Source: Anaerolineales bacterium
GTDB lineage: Bacteria; Chloroflexota; Anaerolineae; Anaerolineales; Villigracilaceae
Assembly (NCBI GenBank): GCA_028689195.1
Contig: JAQTWR010000018.1
Coordinates: 4,717 to 15,848 of the forward strand
Reading direction: 5' to 3'
Length of the DNA: 11,132 nucleotides
In this document: positions 5,444 through 11,132 of the stretch, one piece after another
Position numbering within the stretch: the first letter of the stretch is position 1
Layout of the letters: each line of letters starts with the position of its first letter
Translations under genes and position numbers: made by a program
The notes under the pieces: model-generated
The model's database searches: none
The model's input: the letters and a program-made list of their open reading frames with translations, nothing else
Told to the model about the DNA's origin: nothing

Positions 5444-6433
5444 TTATTCGTTGAACATCTCGCCGACGGAACGTCCTTCGTGCGCGCGTTGAATGACTTC
5501 TCCAATGAGCGGGGCGATGGAAATCACGGTGATTTTATCTTCCAAAAAGCGCATCTTCTCCGGCGAGATTGGCACGGAATCTGTGGTGAATATGCGCTTG
5601 ATGGGCAGCGCGCCCAGCCGCTCGGCGCCGTTGCGCGAAAGAATGGGATGAATGAACGCAAGGTACACGTCGCGCGCGCCGTTTTGTTTCGCCACATTCA
5701 CAGCCTGCGCGATGGAGCCGCCGGTATCCACTTCGTCGTCCACGATGATTACATCGCAGCCCTGGACGTTGCCGATGAGGGTCAGCGCCTCGGCTTTTGC
5801 GTCGTTCCCCTGACGGCGTTTTTCAATGAAGGCGATGGGCATATCCATATCGGCGGCGTAGTTGCGTCCTTTTTTTGCAAAGCCGAGGTCTACGGAAACG
5901 ACGACGGGGTCTTGTAAAGTTGGGCGCAGGTTTTGATTGATGTGATCAATTAACAAATGCGACGCGGTCAATACGTCCCCGGGGATGGAGAAAAATCCCT
6001 GAATTTGTCCCGCGTGCGGATCGAGAGTCATATAGCGGTCTGCGCCCGCGACTTCGAGCATATCCGCGACAAGGCGCGCGGTGATCGGTACGCGCGGCTG
6101 GTCTTTTTTATCGGAACGTCCGTAACACAGATACGGCACAACGGCGGTGATGCGCGCCGCGGAATCCAATCGCAGGGTTTGGATGGTAATCAGCAGCTCC
6201 ATTAAATTACGATGCACCGGGGAAGACGTGGTTTGAATCACGTATACGTCCTGCCCGCGCACGCTGCCCTTTAATTTGACGAATAAATTTTCGTTCGGGA
6301 ATTCGATGACTTCACACGCGCTGACCGGCAACTCAAGATAATCGGCGACCTTTGTTCCGAGCTGGGGAGAACCTGAGCCTACAAATAATTTGATTCCCCC
6401 GTACACTTTCAAATCGTGATTAGCATGACGCAT
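5444..6433 (-). CDS. prs: Ribose-phosphate pyrophosphokinase (PRPP synthetase)
   Basis: A 329-residue class I PRPP synthetase, which makes PRPP from ribose 5-phosphate and ATP for purine, pyrimidine, histidine, tryptophan and NAD synthesis. The ATP-binding stretch YGRSDKKDQPR covers residues 104-114. The divalent-metal and ribose-phosphate motif DPHAGQIQGFF is at 138-148. The flexible-loop EKRR is at 204-207, and the PRPP-binding loop VDDEVDTGGS is at 231-240. Against the usual DLHAGQIQGFF, DKRR and VDDMIDTAGT these are conservative but distinct changes. Length is typical, with a roughly 12-residue N-terminal extension before the first strand (IKLFVGS). The ATG at 6433 is supported by AAGGAG six bases upstream. 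It lies between rlmB (44 bases upstream) and fpg (9 bases downstream). Confidence 0.95.
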   Translation of the reverse strand: MRHANHDLKVYGGIKLFVGSGSPQLGTKVADYLELPVSACEVIEFPNENLFVKLKGSVRGQDVYVIQTTSSPVHRNLMELLITIQTLRLDSAARITAVVPYLCYGRSDKKDQPRVPITARLVADMLEVAGADRYMTLDPHAGQIQGFFSIPGDVLTASHLLIDHINQNLRPTLQDPVVVSVDLGFAKKGRNYAADMDMPIAFIEKRRQGNDAKAEALTLIGNVQGCDVIIVDDEVDTGGSIAQAVNVAKQNGARDVYLAFIHPILSRNGAERLGALPIKRIFTTDSVPISPEKMRFLEDKITVISIAPLIGEVIQRAHEGRSVGEMFNE

Positions 6434-6439
6434 TTACAT

Positions 6440-6445
6440 CTCCTT
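6440..6445 (-). promoter_or_regulatory. Shine-Dalgarno site of prs
   Basis: The minus strand reads AAGGAG, six bases before the ATG at 6433. It fixes the longer start, including the N-terminal extension, and is the strongest ribosome binding site in the operon. Confidence 0.8.
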
Positions 6446-6451
6446 ATTTTG

Positions 6452-6469
6452 CCGGATTCCAAAATCCGG
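6452..6469 (-). repeat. Intercistronic hairpin between rlmB and prs
   Basis: CCGGATT (6452-6458) and AATCCGG (6463-6469) are exact complements around a 4-base loop. In the transcript the hairpin follows the rlmB stop by nine bases and ends six bases before the prs Shine-Dalgarno sequence. There is no U-run, so it is more likely an mRNA processing or stabilising element, or a translation modulator, than a terminator. Confidence 0.5.
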
Positions 6470-6477
6470 TCGAATGA

Positions 6478-7215
6478 TCATTTATGTCGACGCGAAAGGT
6501 ACGCAAGATACAAAGCGACGGAACCCGCAACCGCGGCGTTCAACGATTCGATCTTGCCTTTCATCGGAAGTTTTAACACAACATCGCATTTTTTGCGGAT
6601 GAGTTCATGCAGCCCCTCGCCTTCGGAGCCGACCACCAAACAGAGCCCCCCGCGCAGGTGACGCGAATTCGCTTCCATATCCGCGCCGCTTTGGTCAAGC
6701 CCGACGACCCATATTTCATTATCCTTCAACGCGTCAATCGTCTGCGAAAGATTCGCCTGCGCGATGAGCATGAGTTCGCTCGCGCCCGACGAGGCGTTGA
6801 CTACGGCGGGAGTCACGTCTACGGTTCTTGCCAGCGGAATCACAACGCCGTGCGCGCCGATGGCTTCTGCGGTTCGCAGCAGCGTCCCAAAATTTTGCGG
6901 GTCTTGCAGGGAATCCAACATCAAGATAAGCGGCTGTTCGTTTTTGCTTTCGGCGTATTCGAGGATTTCGATCACGTCGCTGTATGGATACCCGCCCGCT
7001 TCAGCCGCCACGCCTTGATGGTTATTGTGGATTTTATCCAACTTCGCGCGCGGAACTTTCGTCGTTGGTATTTTCAACTCCCGCGCCAATTGGATAATCT
7101 CCGCCAGTTTACCCTTCTCTTGCGCGGTATCGGCGATTTCGATTGCAAAAATGTCCCTGCGTTTTGCGCGCAGGGTTTCATAGACGGCGTTTCGCGAATA
7201 GATATATTCTTTCAT
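6478..7215 (-). CDS. rlmB: 23S rRNA (guanosine-2'-O)-methyltransferase, TrmH/SpoU family (RlmB type)
   Basis: A 245-residue SPOUT-class methyltransferase. Residues 1-75 form the SpoU substrate-binding domain (L30e-like), beginning with YSRNAVYETLR and ending NNHQGVAAEA. The SPOUT knot domain (about 94-245) carries three motifs. Motif 1 is NFGTLLRTAEAIGA from 108, with Arg114 as the catalytic arginine. Motif 2 is VVGSEGEGL from 194. Motif 3 is LPMKGKIESLNAAVAGSVAL from 216. Family members use SAM to methylate the 2'-O of guanosine in 23S rRNA (G2251 in E. coli). TrmH-like tRNA methyltransferases are related, but the N-terminal domain favours RlmB. It is the first gene of the operon. No Shine-Dalgarno sequence precedes the ATG; instead TAAAAT lies six bases upstream, suggesting a leaderless mRNA. 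Confidence 0.92.
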   Translation of the reverse strand: MKEYIYSRNAVYETLRAKRRDIFAIEIADTAQEKGKLAEIIQLARELKIPTTKVPRAKLDKIHNNHQGVAAEAGGYPYSDVIEILEYAESKNEQPLILMLDSLQDPQNFGTLLRTAEAIGAHGVVIPLARTVDVTPAVVNASSGASELMLIAQANLSQTIDALKDNEIWVVGLDQSGADMEANSRHLRGGLCLVVGSEGEGLHELIRKKCDVVLKLPMKGKIESLNAAVAGSVALYLAYLSRRHK

Positions 7216-7227
7216 GGGTTGATTTTA
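7216..7227 (-). promoter_or_regulatory. -10 box abutting the rlmB start (leaderless promoter)
   Basis: The minus strand reads TAAAAT (7222-7227), then CAACCC, then the ATG. Transcription initiating six to eight bases after the -10 would start at or next to the ATG, and CAACCC cannot act as a Shine-Dalgarno site. There is no clear -35. Confidence 0.6.
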
Positions 7228-7268
7228 CTTGAAAATGGAAATGATAATGCCCGCCGCGCGTTTTGTTA

Positions 7269-7281
7269 TATAATCTTCTTC
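7269..7281 (+). promoter_or_regulatory. -10 box abutting the C39 peptidase gene start (leaderless promoter)
   Basis: A perfect TATAAT (7269-7274) is followed by CTTCTTC and the ATG at 7282. The preceding context TGTTATATAAT also allows an overlapping extended -10. The pyrimidine-rich seven-base spacer has no Shine-Dalgarno character, so the mRNA probably starts at about the A of ATG. The 66-bp gap to rlmB thus holds two divergent promoters. Confidence 0.65.
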
Positions 7282-8625
7282 ATGTTCAAGAAATATAAAA
7301 TACTTTGGTTAACCTTTATTTTTATCGCGTTGGCAATCGGCGTTTATAACATCCCCGCCGTAAACAGCCGCCTCGCATGGCGCATTGACGCGATTCGCAC
7401 GCGGGTTATTTATTTTTTCAATCCGCCGGAAATTTTCCGTCCAAGCGCTGCCACAGATTTCAACGTACAAACCGCCGTCGTCACCGCGCGCGCGGAAATG
7501 CTTTTGACGCTAACTCCGCAAGCGACCGCGATTCCTACGCTTGGCGCGACCGTTACGCCAACAGCGACCTTTCCGCCCGCGCCATCGGCAGTGAGTTTGC
7601 CCGGCGTAGTTTATGTAGATCAACATAACCGCTGGAATTATTGTGGTCCCGCAAACCTGACCATGGCGCTGAATTTTTGGGGCTGGAAGGGCAACCGCGA
7701 CGACGTCGCCAAAGTCGTCAAGCCGGGTTCGGGCGATATGCGCGTAAATTTCATTGACCGCAACAAAGCCGATAAAAACGTAATGCCATACGAAATGGCG
7801 GATTTTGTCAACGAAGAGACGGAATACCGCGCGTTGACGCGCTATGGCGGCGATGAAAGTTTACTCAAACGGTTGATTGCGGCTGGCTTTCCCGTCATTG
7901 TCGAGAAAGGATATTACGAACACGACACCACCGGAAAGATCACATGGCTGGGACATTATCTTTTTACAACCGGTTACGACGACGCGCGCGGCGGATTCAT
8001 CGTTCAAGACGCGTACCTGAAGCCCGGAAAGAATCTACTCAGCGTTTACAAAACCTATCTGGAAGGTTGGCGCGCCTTCGATTATCTCTTTATAGTCGTT
8101 TACCCCGCAGACCGCGAAGCCGAAGTTCTCGAAACGCTGGGTCCGTGGTCAGATACCGAGTGGGCGAATCAACACGCGCTTGATCTGGCAAACAAAGAAG
8201 TAACCAGCATCGCCGGAAACGACCTCTTCTTTGCGTGGTTCAACAAAGGCACAAGCCACGTCGCGTTGAGACAATATGTTGACGCGGCAACCGCCTACGA
8301 TCAGGCATTTTTGCTGTACGCAAATTGGAATACCGAAACGAAGGATCGTCCCTACCGTATGATGTGGTATCAAACGGGACCCTACTTCGCCTATTACTAC
8401 GCTGCGCGCTATGCGGATGTTATCAACCTTGCCAATACGACCTTAACTGATCCTGCGCACAAAGAAGAATTCACATTGGAAGAATCCCTGCTCTGGCGCG
8501 GACGCGCGTATTATATGGCGGGGCAAACCCAACTGGCGGTGAATGATTTCCGCGCCGCGCTCAAAATCCATGAAAATTGGCTTCCCGCCATACAGGCGTT
8601 GCAAGATTTGGGGTTGCAGCCGTAA
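7282..8625 (+). CDS. Membrane-anchored C39-family cysteine peptidase with C-terminal TPR-like repeats
   Basis: A 447-residue exported or membrane-tethered protein. Residues 7-22 form an N-terminal membrane segment after MFKKYK. A Thr/Pro/Ala-rich linker (about 74-105) precedes a papain-like domain of the Peptidase_C39_2 type (about 108-265). The catalytic cysteine is C121 in NYCGPANLTMAL, with Gln114 a likely oxyanion residue. The catalytic histidine is H225 in WLGHYLFTTGYDD, followed by Asp243 in FIVQDAY. Residues from about 305 to the end hold helical TPR-like units, for example WFNKGTSHVALRQYVDAATA and the final LLWRGRAYYMAGQTQLAVND. The ATG at 7282 is chosen because the membrane segment starts just after it and a TATAAT lies seven bases upstream; the frame is open further left only as the antisense of rlmB. 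C39_2 proteins are often extracytoplasmic hydrolases or bacteriocin-processing-like enzymes; no ABC transporter or leader peptide is nearby. The substrate is unknown. Confidence 0.85.
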   Translation: MFKKYKILWLTFIFIALAIGVYNIPAVNSRLAWRIDAIRTRVIYFFNPPEIFRPSAATDFNVQTAVVTARAEMLLTLTPQATAIPTLGATVTPTATFPPAPSAVSLPGVVYVDQHNRWNYCGPANLTMALNFWGWKGNRDDVAKVVKPGSGDMRVNFIDRNKADKNVMPYEMADFVNEETEYRALTRYGGDESLLKRLIAAGFPVIVEKGYYEHDTTGKITWLGHYLFTTGYDDARGGFIVQDAYLKPGKNLLSVYKTYLEGWRAFDYLFIVVYPADREAEVLETLGPWSDTEWANQHALDLANKEVTSIAGNDLFFAWFNKGTSHVALRQYVDAATAYDQAFLLYANWNTETKDRPYRMMWYQTGPYFAYYYAARYADVINLANTTLTDPAHKEEFTLEESLLWRGRAYYMAGQTQLAVNDFRAALKIHENWLPAIQALQDLGLQP

Positions 8626-8649
8626 CAACGCATCTTATCGAAATAAAAC

Positions 8650-8688
8650 AAAAGCGTCTTCGAAACATCGGGGGCGCTTTATTTTTTA
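8650..8688 (+). terminator. Intrinsic terminator after the C39 peptidase gene
   Basis: AAAGCG (8651-8656) pairs with CGCTTT (8675-8680). Inside, TCTT pairs with GGGG (one C-G pair, three G-U wobbles), and CGA pairs with TCG around an AACA loop. ATTTTTTATA follows. It begins 25 bases after the stop codon. Confidence 0.85.
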
Positions 8689-8694
8689 TATTCA

Positions 8695-8834
8695 CCGTAT
8701 CAAAGGAGTGTCTAAAAGGATGGGCTTTCTTTAACGCGAAGGCGCAAAGACGCCAAGCCTCAAAGGTTTCTTTGCGTCTTCGAGTCTTCGTGACTTTGTG
8801 TTTAGCCCACAAAGTTAGACACTCTCCGTATCAA
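8695..8834. mobile_element. MITE-like element (8704-8825) with 9-bp flanking direct repeat
   Basis: CCGTATCAA occurs at 8695-8703 and again at 8826-8834, as expected for a 9-bp target-site duplication. The 122 bases between begin AGGAGTGTCTAA and end TTAGACACTCT, an inverted terminal repeat with one indel. After a five-base mismatch the repeat continues as TGGGCT (8721-8726) and AGCCCA (8804-8809). The interior is also self-complementary: 8735-8757 pairs with 8770-8792, mostly Watson-Crick with G-U positions, around the AAGG-containing loop. It has no coding capacity; the spurious frame gives the familiar NAKAQRR peptide seen wherever this repeat family is translated. It therefore looks like a non-autonomous transposon remnant, moved by a transposase elsewhere. 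It lies between the C39 terminator and the glgP promoter. Confidence 0.78.
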
Positions 8835-8860
8835 TCGCGGCAAAAAAATCCAAATTTTGC

Positions 8861-8877
8861 TGGTATCATTTGCCGTT
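8861..8877 (+). promoter_or_regulatory. Extended -10 abutting the glgP start (leaderless promoter)
   Basis: TGG followed by TATCAT (8861-8869) is a TGn-extended -10 with a single mismatch in the hexamer, eight bases before the ATG at 8878. There is no Shine-Dalgarno sequence (TTGCCGTT lies between), so a leaderless transcript is likely. The MITE ends about 35 bases upstream, in the region where a -35 box or activator site would lie. Confidence 0.65.
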
Positions 8878-11010
8878 ATGGAATTCAAAACAAAACCCTC
8901 TCAAAAATTTGACCTGCCCAAGCGTCTCGCTCGACTTGGCGAATTAGCCTTCAATCTCTGGTGGACGTGGCAGCCCGAAGCCGCGCGCCTATTTGGACGA
9001 CTCGATTACGACCTATGGGAACGGCTCGGACACAACCCAATCCGTTTGCTGGAAGAGATCGAGCGCGCACGTTTAGATCAAGCCGCGAAAGATCAGGACT
9101 ATCTCGCGTTGTATGATTCCCTCTTTGAAAAATTCGACCTGTATTTCAAAAAAGAATCGTGGACGCAAAAGACGCATCCCGAGCTCAAAAACCCCATCGC
9201 GTATTTCTCGATGGAATTTGGCTTGCACGAAACGCTTCCCATTTATTCAGGCGGTCTCGGCGTGCTGGCGGGCGACCATCTTAAAGAATCCTCCGACCTC
9301 GGCTTGCCGCTCATCGGCGTTGGCTTTATGTACGCGCAGGGATATTTCTCGCAGCGCATCAGCGAAGACGGCTGGCAGGAAGCGCTCAACAATCCCTTGA
9401 AGGTCAATCACCTGCCCGTCTCGCTTGTCACCAAAAACAATAAACCCATCACCATCAAAATTGATTTCCCCGACCGCAGCATCAAGGCGCAAATTTGGGA
9501 AGTGCGCGTGGGGCGCATTCGGCTCTATCTGCTCGACTCGAACGTCGAAGGCAACGACGATTATGACCGCTCGCTCACCGCGCGCCTGTACTGGTCTGAC
9601 CTTGACCGCCGCGTCATGCAGGAAATTCTGCTCGGCATTGGCGGAGTCCGCGCCTTGCGCGCGCTGGGATACGCTCCCGACGTTTGGCACATGAACGAAG
9701 GTCACGCATCCTTCCTCACGCTCGAACGCGCGCGCGAACTCGTCGCAAAGGGATTGACCTTCGCGGAAGCCGCGCAGAAAAATCGCGGGCAAAACGTTTT
9801 CACCACGCACACGCCCGTCCCCGCAGGCAACGACGAATTCCCGCTCTGGCTCGTGGATAAATATCTCTCTTCGTATTGGGGCGAGCTCGGTCTCACCCGC
9901 GAAGAATTCATCAACGTCGCCAAACATCATCAGGCGCATACCGAAACCTACTCCATGCCAATTCTCGCGCTCAAACTTTCGGGCGGCAGCAACGGCGTTT
10001 CGGAACTGCACGGCGAAGTCTCGCGCGATATGTGGAAATTCCTTTGGGCTGACCGCGACGTGAAAGACGTTCCGATTCAACACGTCACCAACGGAGTTCA
10101 CACCGCCAATTGGATGGCGCGCCGCTTGAACGTCCTGCTCGAAAATTATCTCGGCGGCGATTGGTACGATAACCTCGATGACGCCGCGCTGATGTCCAAA
10201 CTCGATACGATTCCCGACCCCGAATTATGGGGCGTGCGCCTGCATCTTAAACGCAAACTCGCGTTCTATATGCGCGAACGAGTCCGCGAACGCTGGTCGC
10301 ATGGCGGATTTCATCCCGTGCAGGTTGTATCCTCTGGCGTGATGATTAATCCCTACGCGCTGACCATCGGATTCGCGCGCCGCTTTGCGACCTACAAACG
10401 CGCGAACTTAATCCTCTCGGATATTGACCGCCTGCTCGAATTGATCAACCGCCCGAATATGCCCGTGCAAATTATCTTCGCGGGCAAGGCGCATCCCGCC
10501 GACGAACCCGGCAAGCAGCTCATTCAAAAAGTTTATCGCACCGTCAAACGCGCCGAAACCGGCGGACGTTTGGTCTTCCTCGAAGATTACGATATGAACC
10601 TCGCGCGCTATCTCGTGCAGGGCGTGGACGTGTGGATGAATACGCCGCGCCGTCCGTATGAAGCGAGCGGAACATCGGGCATGAAAGCCGCGATCAACGG
10701 CGCGTTGAATTTCTCGGCGTTGGACGGCTGGTGGCGCGAAGCGTATAACGGTCATAACGGCTGGGCTATCGGCGAAGATAAGGAATACGAATCAAACGAA
10801 GCGCAGGATCGTTTCGACGCCGAAAATCTATACGACACGCTTGAAAATAAAATCATCCCGCTCTATTACGACCGCGACCCGAAGGAAATTTCGCGCGAGT
10901 GGGTGGCGATGATGAAAAACGCCATGAAGACCTGCATCCCGCAATTTTCCACGCGCCGCATGGTAAAACAATACGTGGAGAATTTCTACGTTCCCGCGTT
11001 GAAGAAATAA
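8878..11010 (+). CDS. glgP: Alpha-glucan (glycogen/starch/maltodextrin) phosphorylase, GT35, short DUF3417 type
   Basis: A 710-residue PLP-dependent phosphorylase that releases glucose 1-phosphate from alpha-1,4-glucans. An N-terminal DUF3417-like region (about 10-110) has LARLGELAFNLWWTWQPEA. SMEFGLHETLPIYSGGLGVL then LAGDHLKE (111-136) matches the conserved G-G-L-G loop. HMNEGHASF is from 271. The phosphate/PLP region GFARRFATYKRA is from 508. The PLP lysine is K603 in EASGTSGMKAAINGAL, followed by the LDGWW segment. The length suits the shorter bacterial/archaeal subfamily rather than the roughly 800-residue E. coli GlgP/MalP form, and regulatory N-terminal sites of animal enzymes are absent. 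An in-frame TTG at 8857 would add seven residues, but it overlaps the -10 box, so the ATG is chosen. The neighbours are unrelated to glycogen; the gene appears to be a single-gene unit. Confidence 0.93.
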   Translation: MEFKTKPSQKFDLPKRLARLGELAFNLWWTWQPEAARLFGRLDYDLWERLGHNPIRLLEEIERARLDQAAKDQDYLALYDSLFEKFDLYFKKESWTQKTHPELKNPIAYFSMEFGLHETLPIYSGGLGVLAGDHLKESSDLGLPLIGVGFMYAQGYFSQRISEDGWQEALNNPLKVNHLPVSLVTKNNKPITIKIDFPDRSIKAQIWEVRVGRIRLYLLDSNVEGNDDYDRSLTARLYWSDLDRRVMQEILLGIGGVRALRALGYAPDVWHMNEGHASFLTLERARELVAKGLTFAEAAQKNRGQNVFTTHTPVPAGNDEFPLWLVDKYLSSYWGELGLTREEFINVAKHHQAHTETYSMPILALKLSGGSNGVSELHGEVSRDMWKFLWADRDVKDVPIQHVTNGVHTANWMARRLNVLLENYLGGDWYDNLDDAALMSKLDTIPDPELWGVRLHLKRKLAFYMRERVRERWSHGGFHPVQVVSSGVMINPYALTIGFARRFATYKRANLILSDIDRLLELINRPNMPVQIIFAGKAHPADEPGKQLIQKVYRTVKRAETGGRLVFLEDYDMNLARYLVQGVDVWMNTPRRPYEASGTSGMKAAINGALNFSALDGWWREAYNGHNGWAIGEDKEYESNEAQDRFDAENLYDTLENKIIPLYYDRDPKEISREWVAMMKNAMKTCIPQFSTRRMVKQYVENFYVPALKK

Positions 11011-11045
11011 ATAACGTGAATAATGGATAAGCCAAAAACATCAGC

Positions 11046-11132
11046 ATGTCACCCTGAGGGAGCGTTTTTCAGTGACCGAAGGGTCTCAAATGAGCCGTTC
11101 CAAGATGCTTCGGGGCAAAAAACGCCCCTCAG
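11046..11132. repeat. Dispersed inverted repeat, truncated by the window edge
   Basis: ATGTCACCCTGAGGGAGCG begins an imperfect inverted repeat. CTGAGGGAGCGTTTTTC (11054-11070) is nearly complementary to the GCAAAAAACGCCCCTCAG that ends the window (11115-11132). The interior carries GACCGAAGGGTCTC and AGATGCTTCGG, motifs of a widespread non-coding repeat family whose far end normally reads CTCAGCATGACA. That end would pair with the TGTCACCCTGAG start, and only CTCAG of it is visible. It begins 35 bases after the glgP stop; it may also stop transcription, but no clean terminator is separable. Confidence 0.7.

Noticed and set aside
6607..7281. Plus-strand extension of the C39 peptidase frame by 225 codons
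   Set aside because: It is the antisense of rlmB; the real protein starts at 7282, where a membrane segment follows the ATG and a TATAAT precedes it.
8857..8877. TTG start giving glgP seven extra residues
   Set aside because: The codon lies upstream of and overlaps the extended -10 region; a transcript starting near 8877 would not include it.
8577..8912. Plus-strand frame containing an NAKAQRR-like peptide
   Set aside because: This is the translated MITE-like repeat, a well-known annotation artefact, crossing a terminator and a promoter.
9247..10101. 284-codon minus-strand open frame inside glgP
   Set aside because: The plus-strand frame carries every phosphorylase motif. The minus frame is a composition-driven shadow with no recognisable domain or promoter.
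1..11132. CRISPR array, tRNA or rRNA gene, phage or defence island
   Set aside because: No regularly spaced direct repeats, no cloverleaf or rRNA-like segment seen by eye, and gene content is housekeeping plus transport.

Overview
The window looks like a piece of a bacterial chromosome of moderate G+C, most plausibly from Chloroflexota, class Anaerolineae. This is inference. It rests on the style of the proteins (DUF3417-type glucan phosphorylase, C39 peptidase fused to TPR-like repeats, single-pass protein with an Ala/Pro linker), on dispersed palindromic repeats common in such genomes, and on several genes whose -10 box lies directly against the start codon. Most genes are housekeeping or accessory metabolism. 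I see no CRISPR array, no rRNA or tRNA, no complete insertion sequence and no obvious new defence system.

Left part (1-1609): the tail of a TrkA-type potassium-channel regulatory protein converges on an orphan beta-class DNA methyltransferase. A perfect 38-bp palindrome separates them and contains the methyltransferase stop codon. A nitroreductase-family flavoprotein lies upstream of the methyltransferase on the same strand.

Middle left (1610-3889): a 314-bp divergent intergenic region holds a 12-bp palindrome, an 11-bp-stem hairpin and a possible gene remnant. It is followed by a plus-strand cluster of two tandem half-size ChrA-family transporters, overlapping by ATGA and clearly duplicates of each other, then a double-domain universal stress protein.

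Middle right (3890-7215): a tight minus-strand operon, in transcription order rlmB (23S rRNA 2'-O-methyltransferase), prs (PRPP synthetase), mutM/fpg (oxidised-base DNA glycosylase) and an unnamed membrane-anchored protein. Gaps are 44, 9 and 3 bases. The fpg stop codon lies inside the ribosome binding site of the last gene.

Right part (7216-11132): rlmB diverges from a membrane-anchored C39-type cysteine peptidase with C-terminal TPR-like repeats, which ends in a good intrinsic terminator. Next is a 122-bp MITE-like element flanked by a 9-bp direct repeat, then an alpha-glucan phosphorylase. The window ends inside another dispersed inverted repeat.

The most distinctive signals are the MITE with an apparent target-site duplication, the set of apparently leaderless promoters at transcript-leading genes (chrA, rlmB, the C39 peptidase, glgP), and the duplicated ChrA pair in which both copies carry PGS in place of the family's PGP motif.
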